Positions 27,211 to 35,327 of a stretch of 64,000 nucleotides of DNA are shown one piece after another. Every line of letters begins with the position of its first letter. The stretch's first letter is position 1. The notes below the pieces were generated by a model. That model saw only the letters and a program-made list of their open reading frames with translations. It searched no databases and was not told where the DNA came from. A program made the position numbers and the translations under genes. Source of the DNA: Bacteroidota bacterium (GTDB lineage: Bacteria; Bacteroidota; Bacteroidia; J057; JADKCL01); the NCBI GenBank assembly GCA_016718825.1, contig JADKCL010000030.1, forward strand, positions 40,059 to 104,058, given 5' to 3'.

Positions 27211-29979
27211 ATGATTCCAAGAAACATCAACCTCATATCCTACCTTAGGGTACTGTTATTGATTTGGTGCTTAACGGCCGCCACCTTCAGTGAAATGGCA
27301 GCGGCTACCGGCGATAGAAACCCAGTTGGTTTGGGAAATTTCACCGACGTTGACAATGGTGCAACGATGACTGCTGGGGATGGACATCCACAATTTCGGG
27401 AAAACAAAGGGCAAGTGAGTGACCAGTTTGGAAATCCGAGATCGGATGTACTCTTTAGTGGAGAGGATGCGGGGTTGATCTATCATCTCAGACGGGACGG
27501 TGTATCCTATCAAATACAGAAGGTGAACAGCAAGCTGCAAGGCGATGAGGGTTTATCTGGCTTGGAACGATTCCCTTTTGGCCCATCATTGTCCCTTTTG
27601 GAAGGAAAGGTTGTGGATTCAGATAGTATCACGTGTTACAGAGTGGATCTTCGGTGGTTAGGAGCAAATCAGGGCGAGGTACAGAAGGTGGACGAAGTAG
27701 ATGGCTTCGAAAATTACTACCTGCCTGTTTGTCCTGATGGTGTCCTAGGCGTAAAGTCGTACCATGAGGTGACTTACATGGGCATTTATCCAGGAATTGA
27801 CTTACGATGGCATGCAAAGGACGGACATTTGAAATATGATTTTGTTGTTGGCGCTGGAGCGGACCATCGGTTGATTCAAATCGAAATTAAAGGTGCGACC
27901 GGTATTAGGATCAATGAGCTCGGGTCGCTTGTGATAGAGACTCCCTTGGGAGAGTTGATAGAGGATGCACCCATTGTCGTGCAAGGAATGCGGCAATTGG
28001 AAGCGAGATGGGTCGTGGATGCCGATCATGCATGGTTTGATATTTCCGGATTGGAGCCGGGGCAACCATTTATCATAGATCCCTCTATTCGGCTTTGGGG
28101 AACATACTATGGTGGTCCTGGCAGTAGTGAATTTGCGATGAATTGTGATACTGATCCATCTGGCAATGTGTTCATGGCAGGCCCAACCACGTCGTCGGTC
28201 AATATTGCCACCTCTGGCAGCTTTGAAACGGTATATACCGGTGGCATCAACCAGCATGCCTACTTGGTTAAGTTCAACAGTTCCGGTACGCGGCAATGGG
28301 GAACCTATTATAACAATGTCAATGGTGGCAGATGCGTAGCAGATGCCTTGGGAAACGTGTTTCTATGTGGCACCAATACTGGCATCTTCCCGGTAGGCAC
28401 CCCCGGCAGCTACCAAATGTTCAATGCAGGTGGGTTCGATGGCATTCTCGCGAAATTTGACGCCAATGGTGCTCGTCAATGGATGACTTATTACGGGGGG
28501 CCAGGCGTTGATCTCGGACTCCATTGCGATGTGGACCAAATGGGCAACCTTTACCTGGTAGGTCGCACGATGTCCACTACAGGCATTGCAACCCCTGGGT
28601 GCCATCAACCCTCCTATGCTGGTGGTGGGGCATTTGACTTGTTCATGGTCAAATTCAACAGTGCGGGTTGGCCCCTCTGGGCAACCTATTATGGAGGGCC
28701 TGCAGACGAAGGTTGGCCTTATACCACAACCGACCCGATGGGTAATATTTACCTATGTGCTAGCACACAATCCAGTTCTGACATTGCTACGCCCGGCAGT
28801 TTCCAACCTGCGATCGGAGGAGGTTTCGATGGTTTTTTGGCAAAGTTTGACGGTGCTGGAACACGGCAATGGGCTACATACTTTGGTGGTTCAGGCCTTG
28901 ATGGCTTCGGTTCTTGTTCACTCTTTGGCGGTCAAGATTTGTTCGTTAGCGGACATAGCAGTTCGACGATAGGCATTGCTACTGCAGGTAGTTTTCAACC
29001 CACCTATGTCGGCGGGTTCAACGATGGCTTTCTTGCAAAATTCAACACCAATGGGAATCGTCAGTGGGCGACCTACGTTGGTGGTCCATCCAATGAAAGT
29101 GGCGTTTATTGCACCACAAATCCCGCTGGAGAGATCTTCGTTGCAGGCCTCACCAACTCTACAACCAACATCGCCACTTCAGGGGCATATTCAGCACTGT
29201 ATACTCCAGCCGCGTACGATTGCTTCTTGGCTAAATTTTCATATTCTGGCATGAAGACATGTGCCACCTATTATGGAGGGCCTGGAAACGAGATTGTTCA
29301 TTCTATTGAGATGGATCCCGCGGGGAATGTATATTTTACTGGCAGCACCACCTCCAACTCGGGAGTCAGTACAGTCGGCAGCTGCCAAACTGCGTATGGA
29401 GGAGGAAGCTCTGATGCATTTTTGGTAAAGTTTGCTGGAAATTGTCCCATTGTTTTACCCGAAGGCGAGATCGGCCCGTTAGATTATCCTTTCGAAGTGT
29501 GCGTGGGAGACTGCCCGGTCTTAAGGGCCAAGATTTCAGCCGGGAATCCAGCCATGTTGGTATCTTTTGACGATTTGAATCTCTCCTTGGCTGGCAAACG
29601 CGTTGGGGAAGAAATGATCGTCGATGATCTTTGTTTTCGGCAAGCCGGAAGCATGCACGGGAAAGTGATGGTCGACGGGCAAACGGTAGCCTTGATCCAA
29701 ATCCAGGTCAATGAATGCGAAAAAAAGGCTTCCATTAAGACAAGCCCAAACCCCTATTCCGAGACATTCACGTTGACGATCGATAGCTGGGAGGATGGGC
29801 CATTGCACGTGGCGATGCACGATTTGATGGGCCGGAAAGTATTGCAAATTGTTGAGACCAATCTCCGAGCAAATGAATCTTATACCTTAGAGGTTACCCC
29901 TATGCTGCCGCATGGGATTTACCTCATGAAGGTAGCGATCGGCGCGAATGTACAAACTGTTAAAATTTTGCAGCAGTGA
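27211..29979 (+). CDS. SBBP-repeat protein with T9SS sorting domain
   Basis: This is a 922-residue protein started at the ATG at 27211 ('MIPRNINLISYLRVLLLIWCL', a signal peptide); the frame extends upstream to 27088 without coding character. Residues 60-270 match the N-terminal domain commonly placed before SBBP repeats ('FRENKGQVSDQF', 'DVLFSGEDAGLIYHLRRDGVSYQ', 'YPGIDLRWHAKDGHLKYDFVV'). A propeller of about seven blades follows with the repeated 'GTRQWATYYGGPG...DPMGNIYL.G.T.S...IAT.GSFQ' pattern. A T9SS type A sorting domain ends the protein ('KTSPNPYSETFTL' to 'VQTKILQQ'-like residues). A secreted surface protein; its place directly after brxC is unexpected. Confidence 0.88.
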   Translation: MIPRNINLISYLRVLLLIWCLTAATFSEMAAATGDRNPVGLGNFTDVDNGATMTAGDGHPQFRENKGQVSDQFGNPRSDVLFSGEDAGLIYHLRRDGVSYQIQKVNSKLQGDEGLSGLERFPFGPSLSLLEGKVVDSDSITCYRVDLRWLGANQGEVQKVDEVDGFENYYLPVCPDGVLGVKSYHEVTYMGIYPGIDLRWHAKDGHLKYDFVVGAGADHRLIQIEIKGATGIRINELGSLVIETPLGELIEDAPIVVQGMRQLEARWVVDADHAWFDISGLEPGQPFIIDPSIRLWGTYYGGPGSSEFAMNCDTDPSGNVFMAGPTTSSVNIATSGSFETVYTGGINQHAYLVKFNSSGTRQWGTYYNNVNGGRCVADALGNVFLCGTNTGIFPVGTPGSYQMFNAGGFDGILAKFDANGARQWMTYYGGPGVDLGLHCDVDQMGNLYLVGRTMSTTGIATPGCHQPSYAGGGAFDLFMVKFNSAGWPLWATYYGGPADEGWPYTTTDPMGNIYLCASTQSSSDIATPGSFQPAIGGGFDGFLAKFDGAGTRQWATYFGGSGLDGFGSCSLFGGQDLFVSGHSSSTIGIATAGSFQPTYVGGFNDGFLAKFNTNGNRQWATYVGGPSNESGVYCTTNPAGEIFVAGLTNSTTNIATSGAYSALYTPAAYDCFLAKFSYSGMKTCATYYGGPGNEIVHSIEMDPAGNVYFTGSTTSNSGVSTVGSCQTAYGGGSSDAFLVKFAGNCPIVLPEGEIGPLDYPFEVCVGDCPVLRAKISAGNPAMLVSFDDLNLSLAGKRVGEEMIVDDLCFRQAGSMHGKVMVDGQTVALIQIQVNECEKKASIKTSPNPYSETFTLTIDSWEDGPLHVAMHDLMGRKVLQIVETNLRANESYTLEVTPMLPHGIYLMKVAIGANVQTVKILQQ

Positions 29980-30163
29980 TTGCACGTAGGTGGGACTCCT
30001 GCCTAGAATGAACATGATGCCATGGCCTGAAAAGCTCATGGTGATGGTGAAATCCCATTAAGGCTACAAAATTTGGAATTTGACGCTGACAAGTCGAAAT
30101 TCGTCCCCAAAGGCAGCCCACTTGTGCCCGCGATGAACGCTTTGTTTTCGTAAAATTACCCGT

Positions 30164-30682
30164 ATGAAAAGAATAATCCTTTTGGGTGCAGTGCTGCTGA
30201 ACATGGCAATCAGCTTTGCCCAAGCACCCGCCAATTATCCCAACAAGGCCATTTGCACCGAAACGACCACTGGCGAGGAGGGCGAGCAACGAATTACCAA
30301 AACCTGCTTGTGGGGGGATTTCAAAACCGTAGCAATAGGAGATGAAGACTACCGCGGGCAAGTCGAATGGGACTATGCCTTATTTCGCAAGCAAAACGGG
30401 AAATATTCCAAGATCAGCAATGCTGAATTGTTTGCGAACAACCGAACGGAAGTCCTTGCAATTTTCAATGAGAAGATCGCCCAAGACTATCGATCAATTT
30501 CTAGCGATCCAGAAATGAAGGATTGCTTTGAAGGTAATCCGACCACGGCTCCCCATTTCTCCTTTGAGGACATGGGCCTGGAGTTTGATGGGGAGGATGC
30601 CAGTTTTCATGTCAGATTTGGACTCAGCGTGGCCTGTCGCGCAGCTGATGGGACCACGCTCACACTTCCACTCGAGGACTGA
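30164..30682 (+). pseudogene. Exported protein, N-terminal part of a frameshifted gene
   Basis: The 172-residue product has a signal peptide ('MKRIILLGAVLLNMAISFAQ') and an acidic soluble body ('CLWGDFKTVAIGDEDYRGQVEWDYALF', 'FSFEDMGLEFDGEDASFHVRFGLS'). It ends 'TLTLPLED' at a TGA. Another frame is open across this stop and continues 'LKPFVLPQGKVV' into the next fragment; one extra C near 30679 would join them into about 319 residues. The join reads naturally as 'LEDLKPFVLPQG', so this is most likely one gene with a single-base deletion or a sequencing error. I do not recognise the family. Confidence 0.65.
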
Positions 30683-31122
30683 AGCCGTTCGTCCTTCCAC
30701 AGGGCAAAGTCGTGACACCCTCAAAACCATCGCCATTGGCAAACCAAAAGGCTGTCATGCTCGGCAAATGGACAGGAAATCTGGGCGATAAACAGCTTAC
30801 CGTTGTCATTGAAAAGATTGAAGGCAATGTATTGACGGGATACAACATTGTCGGGACGAATCAAAGGCCGCTGAAGGGCACCTTTGTCGATCATCATTGG
30901 GGTCAACTTTGCTCCACAGCCTACGAGGCAACCTTAAAAGAGCCCGGAGATGACAAATGGGATGGTGTTTTCACCATCGTTTTTGTGGGCTATGAAGACG
31001 ACAAGCTCGTCGATGATAGTCCCGTTTGCATCGGCAACCTTCAAGGTTCGGAGGCACACGGTTCTTGGGAAGCCAACAATGGACAGATGCGCAAGATTTG
31101 CGAATTGCTGAAGCAAGATTAG
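30682..31122 (+). pseudogene. C-terminal part of the frameshifted exported protein
   Basis: This fragment continues the preceding gene in another frame. A GTG at 30712 could start a 136-residue product, but there is no signal peptide and no convincing ribosome-binding site, whereas the frame is open further upstream. The fragment carries a small beta-barrel-like domain ('MLGKWTGNLGDKQLTVVIEKIEGNVLTGYNIVG', 'GSWEANNGQMRKICELLKQD') of the type found in secreted Bacteroidota proteins of unknown role. It is followed 32 nt later by another exported-protein gene. Confidence 0.6.
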
Positions 31123-31154
31123 AATTGAACTAAAAACTTAAAATGGAAATAAGA

Positions 31155-31625
31155 ATGAAAACCTTGAATCGCTTTTCCTTTCTCATGTTGATGCTGTTTT
31201 TCAGCGTAGCCGGCATCGCCCAGAGTGGCACCACCATGGAAGAATTCAATTACGTGACCAAAGGCCTGAAAATTCAGCTGGATTCTGGGCTAGATATGAA
31301 GAAGGGGTATGAAATAGTGCCTTTGGATACCCTCATCATGAAGGTTCCGGGATCAAGCTATCAAGAATATCGGGGATGGGAGCTTTCGTGGTTGATGCGC
31401 GTCATCGACGACAAAAGGGAAATTGCCGCCTATATCATTCGGTATGGGGTTGTTTATGAGGGGAAAACACCAAAATTCGAATCGCAATATTATTGCATCG
31501 CTCGGCCCAATTCGAGCGAGGAAGTGATCAATACTTCACGGTACCACCTGAGCAGCAAGGTTACGGGGACGGATCGATTGCACGGGATTGTTTTTTTGTT
31601 GGGGTCTGGGTTGGATTGGGAGTGA
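31155..31625 (+). CDS. Exported hypothetical protein
   Basis: This is a 156-residue protein with signal peptide 'MKTLNRFSFLMLMLFFSVAGIAQ'. An ATG 12 nt upstream (31143) would add four residues. The mature part is mixed alpha/beta ('LDSGLDMKKGYEIVPLDTLIMKVPG', 'REIAAYIIRYGVVYEGKTP') and ends in 'GIVFLLGSGLDWE'. I do not recognise it. It lies 32 nt after the frameshifted gene and is probably in the same transcript; all are small periplasmic or secreted proteins. Confidence 0.65.
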   Translation: MKTLNRFSFLMLMLFFSVAGIAQSGTTMEEFNYVTKGLKIQLDSGLDMKKGYEIVPLDTLIMKVPGSSYQEYRGWELSWLMRVIDDKREIAAYIIRYGVVYEGKTPKFESQYYCIARPNSSEEVINTSRYHLSSKVTGTDRLHGIVFLLGSGLDWE

Positions 31626-31945
31626 GTTCAAAGGCCGATAGAAAACAATGTTGCGAAAAAGCTGCATGCCTATTGCAGAAGATTAGAATTTGGGCGCAAG
31701 TCTTGTTGCGGTAACTACGTGCAAGAAAATCGCATGTTGTAGCGAAATAGGCAATTTTTGTTATTTTAAAAAACTACCAGATTGTGAAAATTGCGTAATT
31801 GGTCAGGTTTATACACTTCAAGGCAAGTGGGATAAGGAGTATTGAAATTATTCTCTTGCAAAAACGTAGAAATGTTATTATATTTGCAAAGAGGTTGTAA
31901 ATAAGCAAATTCTATTGGGTTTAAAAATAAATAAATTATTTAGTT
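31626..31945. other. AT-rich intergenic region
   Basis: No gene is seen in this 320-nt AT-rich spacer. Its only recognisable element is the promoter at 31856-31886. Confidence 0.5.
31856..31886 (+). promoter_or_regulatory. Bacteroidota-type promoter
   Basis: TTG (31856-31858), a 20-nt spacer and TATATTTG (31879-31886) match the consensus exactly. The likely 5' leader before the ATG at 31946 is about 50 nt. Confidence 0.7.
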
Positions 31946-32251
31946 ATGGAAGAGATTAAAATTGGAAATTGGATCATCAAGGATGATAAGATTTCATGGA
32001 ATGGAGAACCAGATTTGGAGTATTCTATCGAAAAGGAGAGGCTTGCAGAGTTCAGGCCTGGCACGGATGGAGCATTCTATGATTGGCCGCTTCATCTTGC
32101 GCAAAAAACTTGGCTGAATGCAAAGGATATCCAGGATTTCAACAAAGCGTTTAAGCGGGCATTTGAACTATATGGCTTAGTGTTGGATGAAAACATATTT
32201 GCTTTGACTCTAGAAGAGCAGAATTCTGAAATCTTGAATGGGGCTAATTAA
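31946..32251 (+). CDS. Small hypothetical protein
   Basis: This is a 101-residue acidic cytosolic protein ('MEEIKIGNWIIKDDKISWNGEPDLEY', 'DIQDFNKAFKRAFELYGL'). It has no signal peptide, membrane segment or recognised domain. It has its own good promoter upstream. Aromatic and acidic residues are spread as in a compact alpha/beta fold. An immunity- or defence-related role would be speculation. Confidence 0.6.
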   Translation: MEEIKIGNWIIKDDKISWNGEPDLEYSIEKERLAEFRPGTDGAFYDWPLHLAQKTWLNAKDIQDFNKAFKRAFELYGLVLDENIFALTLEEQNSEILNGAN

Positions 32252-32457
32252 GGTAGATTATCAAACAATTAATTATTTCCCGAAAATTTACAATTAGTGG
32301 AAAGATGAAGATGGAGGGAGTGTTGGTTGTGGACTTTGTGGCAGCGACGATAGGAAGACCGATGACGGGCGACAGTTGATGTTCCGATCATTTGATTTAG
32401 CGATAAGGCACCATAAGGTAAAGTTCTGAGCAATGAACGCTTCGCCTGAATAATAGT

Positions 32458-32488
32458 TTGTGCAGGAAGATTGCATTCACTATTTTTG
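32458..32488 (+). promoter_or_regulatory. Bacteroidota-type promoter
   Basis: TTG (32458-32460), a 20-nt spacer and TATTTTTG (32481-32488) match the consensus. It lies 50 nt upstream of the ATG at 32539. Confidence 0.65.
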
Positions 32489-32538
32489 TTGTCCCAGAAT
32501 CGTGGCTGGGTTTGCAATTTATTTGAGATTGGAACTTT

Positions 32539-32775
32539 ATGAATACGATGCCCAACTATCCTTTTCCTGCTCTTGCGCGTGATCCTCGGCAATGCGTACT
32601 CTCAGTATTCAATCAAAACCCAGTGAAGCCAACTGAAGTCGAACCGTGGATGACTCCCGATGAGATCGCCGAAATCATTTCTGAAAAGCTCATGGTGATC
32701 GTCAGGGCCCAATTTGAGGCTACTCGAATTGAATTTGAAAAAGAGCAGGCTGCGAAGGCTGAGCAAGAAGTCTAA
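32539..32775 (+). CDS. Small hypothetical protein
   Basis: This is a 78-residue protein with a Pro-rich N-terminal part ('MNTMPNYPFPALARDP') and a charged C-terminal helix ('DEIAEIISEKLMVIVRAQFEATRIEFEKEQAAKAEQ'). Family not recognised. It is a free-standing unit, with a consensus promoter before it and a long hairpin terminator immediately after, which supports its being a real gene. Confidence 0.6.
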   Translation: MNTMPNYPFPALARDPRQCVLSVFNQNPVKPTEVEPWMTPDEIAEIISEKLMVIVRAQFEATRIEFEKEQAAKAEQEV

Positions 32776-32791
32776 GCTCCATGAAGCCAAT

Positions 32792-32852
32792 GGCCCACGT
32801 CTCGGTTCCAACATTCGTGTACCATGGAACCGTCGCGTGGGCCTCGCTTTTT
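32792..32852 (+). terminator. Long hairpin terminator
   Basis: Arms 32792-32810 and 32825-32843 pair at about 16 of 19 positions (ends GGCCCACG and CGTGGGCC) and are followed by TCGCTTTTT. It terminates the 78-residue gene. Confidence 0.75.
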
Positions 32853-32893
32853 GCCTCAATGTATTCCATTCCCCCATTAGCTTCCCTGAAATC

Positions 32894-32921
32894 CGTTTCT
32901 CAATTTTCCATTCTCCATTCT
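32894..32921 (+). repeat. Heptamer repeat tract
   Basis: Consecutive 7-mers CGTTTCT, CAATTTT, CCATTCT, CCATTCT precede an ATG at 32927. An almost identical tract precedes pglX at 61783-61810. Confidence 0.6.
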
Positions 32922-32926
32922 CAACT

Positions 32927-33163
32927 ATGCGTACATCTCGGGATTATATGCTAAAGCACCTGAAATACAGTGGTTTGAAAGAACTTCTGGGATGGGCCGA
33001 ATACCCTCTTCTTAAACCAGCCCCAAACATTTGTGGGGTTTGGCTTGGTCAAGTAAGGGAATTCCCAGCTTCCAAGCAAGCACCTTGGATTGAGCTGTTC
33101 CAACTCCTGTCCCCGAAATGGGCAAAAAGGTTGTTGTTCGACCAGACTCGGAACAGTCCATGA
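32927..33163 (+). CDS. Possible small protein, doubtful
   Basis: This is a 78-codon frame starting 'MRTSRDYMLKHLKYSGLKELLGWAEY' just after a heptamer repeat tract. The first 35 residues look like a helical coding sequence; the rest is less convincing. No domain is recognised. It may be a truncated gene in a decaying region. Confidence 0.3.
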   Translation: MRTSRDYMLKHLKYSGLKELLGWAEYPLLKPAPNICGVWLGQVREFPASKQAPWIELFQLLSPKWAKRLLFDQTRNSP

Positions 33164-33184
33164 GGACTCAGATGTTGGCCCCGA

Positions 33185-33503
33185 ATGAAGGGTGAGCTTC
33201 ATGGAATCCTTCCATCGCAGATGGAAGCAGCATTCGACTTATCATTCGACATAGTTGCCAACATTCCCGAAGATCGGCCTTTGCCATTCGGAGCTATCAT
33301 CTTGGTTCAAATGCCCCGCCAATGCTGCGCAGATTTTGGTGACTTCGGCAAACACTGTGGAATGTGGGCTTGGGTAGAGCGATGGCTTTGTATTTACCCA
33401 GGACGAGATCGATGCCAAGCCCATTACCGATGTGATTAACAATCCTTCAAGTCCGTATGGTGGGAGAAAGGGCGGAAACGGCAAGCGTGAGACGATAAGG
33501 TAG
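33185..33503 (+). pseudogene. Decayed gene remnant
   Basis: Coding-like phrases occur in two frames: 'FDLSFDIVANIPEDRPLPFGAIILVQ' in one, and 'DGFVFTQDEIDAKPITDVINN' (33381 onward, ending at the TAG at 33501-33503) in another, with stops and no start between. A strong terminator lies 33 nt downstream of the last stop, as expected after a real gene end. Identity unknown. Confidence 0.35.
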
Positions 33504-33535
33504 CCGAAGTAAGACGTTGAAGGCAAATATGCAAG

Positions 33536-33565
33536 GGGAAATCTGGAAACAGGTTTCCCTTTTTT
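33536..33565 (+). terminator. Rho-independent terminator with GAAA tetraloop
   Basis: GGGAAA (33536-33541) and TTTCCC (33554-33559) pair, with an inner CTG/CAG stem capped by GAAA, followed by six T. It closes the decayed gene unit. Confidence 0.8.
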
Positions 33566-34001
33566 CATTGGGCAATGGGCTGATTCTTGAATTGTCGGGA
33601 ATCGATGTAATCCATATTCGTTTTGCCACGATGCACAGAATAACCAATAACGATTTGTTAGGAATCATCGTGTTCCCTTTGTGTTCCTGATGAGTTTTGT
33701 CGTGTTTCATAACGAACTATTAGAAATTGATGAAATTGGATGCCATTTTGCAAGTTGCTCAACGACTCAATGGTAACAGCAGTAAACTCTGTTTGCAGAT
33801 TTTTTACGCAACATTTGAACACTAACGATTGTTAGCCTTTTGCTCGAAATCAAACGTTAACAATTCTGTCAGCGACAGCCCCAAGGTGAAGACACGAGCC
33901 ATTGACAAAACAAATCCTATCCAGCCATTGTGACTGAACCTGATATTTTATGCTTTTGAGGCGATTGGTTATAGATCGACTACGCTTTTGTCTTCACCGA
34001 T
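33566..34001. other. Intergenic region without recognised features
   Basis: About 430 nt lie between the terminator at 33536-33565 and the end of the convergent giant-protein operon. No gene, repeat or promoter could be supported. Confidence 0.5.
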
Positions 34002-35264
34002 CTAAAGATTCTCCACAACCAGCTTCCCAGTATGCAACAAAGAGCCACCAGCCGAAACAATGCGGTAACAATACAAGCCAGAGGGTAGTCCAGACACCAT
34101 CCATTTCCCGGTTGAATATGAAATGTCACAAGCTACCTTCCTCCCAGCCAAATCCAAAACCTCCAGTTTCGACGCGCTGCTTGCCTTTGACCGCTCGCCA
34201 CCCTCTATCGCAACCGTACCCCTCGATGGATTAGGATACACCTGCACAGAATTGTCAACCAAACTATGTGCCTCAATCCCCACAAGATTCCCAGACACCC
34301 GATTGATGCTGCGCCAGATATCTGAGGATGGACTCGCAAATAGGTATCCTCCCTTGCTCATGACAATTTGATTTTGAAACAGTTGGGTAGGATATGTGAT
34401 TCCAGTGCCAGTTGTCGCCCATGTTGTTCCGCCATCCGCAGAGTAATGGATTCCATTCATCGCATTTACTGTCGTATAAAGGGTGTCTCCGGGAGCCTTA
34501 TAGAGCGCATTTCCTCCATTGGACATCGCTGGGAGACCCACTGTCTGAATCGGAGTCCAATTCACACCATGATCCGTGGACCTGATGAGGGTATCGCTGC
34601 CTCGGGCCACCATGTCTCCGTTTTGCAGTATGGCAAAAAAACCAATGGGATACGTATTTGAAGAAGAAAGATCCACCCAAGTCGCTCCATTGTCCGTGGA
34701 CTTGTACATCGTCGAACCAGTCGAAAAGTAGGCTTCCGTTTGTGACACAGCGGTTGCGCCAGATGGATAACCAGTATAGCTTTGCACAAACGACCAATTC
34801 AAACCCAAGTCAGTGCTACGATAAAGCTTGTAAATCGAATTGTTGGGCCATATCACTGCGAGCCCGACTCCATTTGCGAGGGGATAGACAAACACCACAT
34901 TGGTATCCGCTCCCAGGCCATTGTTGCGTTGCTGCCAACTGGTGCCATCATCGGTGGTCACATAAACGCCACGACCGTTATAGTTGAAATTGTGATTGCA
35001 AAGCAGCACATCATTCCCAAAGGCAGAGATTTCATTGGTTGCATTAGAGGGATAGCCAGTCAACTGCGTCCAGCTAGACTGGGCACCATTTGCCATCGAC
35101 ATTTCCACATTCACATTATTTCTCACCGAGTAGATGTATCCATTGTCTGTCGCTGCAAACTTTTGTGGATAGCCAAAGGAGTTTTCACGCTCCCAAAAAG
35201 CCTGCCCAAAGGCATTGCCTACCAGAACGAGGCAAAGGAAAGTAAGGGAGAAAAGTGTTTTCAT
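34002..35264 (-). CDS. YCF48/BNR-like propeller with T9SS sorting domain
   Basis: This is a 420-residue secreted protein started at 35264 ('MKTLFSLTFLCLVLVGNAFGQ', signal peptide). It contains repeated photosystem-stability-factor/BNR-like blades with Asp-box features ('VTTDDGTSWQQRNNG', 'STDLGLNWSFVQ', 'KSTDNGATWVDLSS', 'RSTDHGVNWTPIQ', 'YSADGGTTWATTG'). It ends in a T9SS type A domain ('VQVYPNPSRGTVAIEGG' to 'LLHTGKLVVENL'). It is the last gene of the minus-strand giant-protein operon, 63 nt after the 1921-residue gene, and the only one there with a standard T9SS signal. Confidence 0.88.
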   Translation of the reverse strand: MKTLFSLTFLCLVLVGNAFGQAFWERENSFGYPQKFAATDNGYIYSVRNNVNVEMSMANGAQSSWTQLTGYPSNATNEISAFGNDVLLCNHNFNYNGRGVYVTTDDGTSWQQRNNGLGADTNVVFVYPLANGVGLAVIWPNNSIYKLYRSTDLGLNWSFVQSYTGYPSGATAVSQTEAYFSTGSTMYKSTDNGATWVDLSSSNTYPIGFFAILQNGDMVARGSDTLIRSTDHGVNWTPIQTVGLPAMSNGGNALYKAPGDTLYTTVNAMNGIHYSADGGTTWATTGTGITYPTQLFQNQIVMSKGGYLFASPSSDIWRSINRVSGNLVGIEAHSLVDNSVQVYPNPSRGTVAIEGGERSKASSASKLEVLDLAGRKVACDISYSTGKWMVSGLPSGLYCYRIVSAGGSLLHTGKLVVENL

Positions 35265-35327
35265 AACTATTGAGATAAATGATTGAAATCTATGAAAATG
35301 AGTGAGTGAAATCTGGCACAAGGACTG

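Noticed and set aside
32927..33163. A second BREX gene suggested by the shared heptamer tract
   Set aside because: The encoded 78 residues resemble no BREX component; only the upstream tract is shared.
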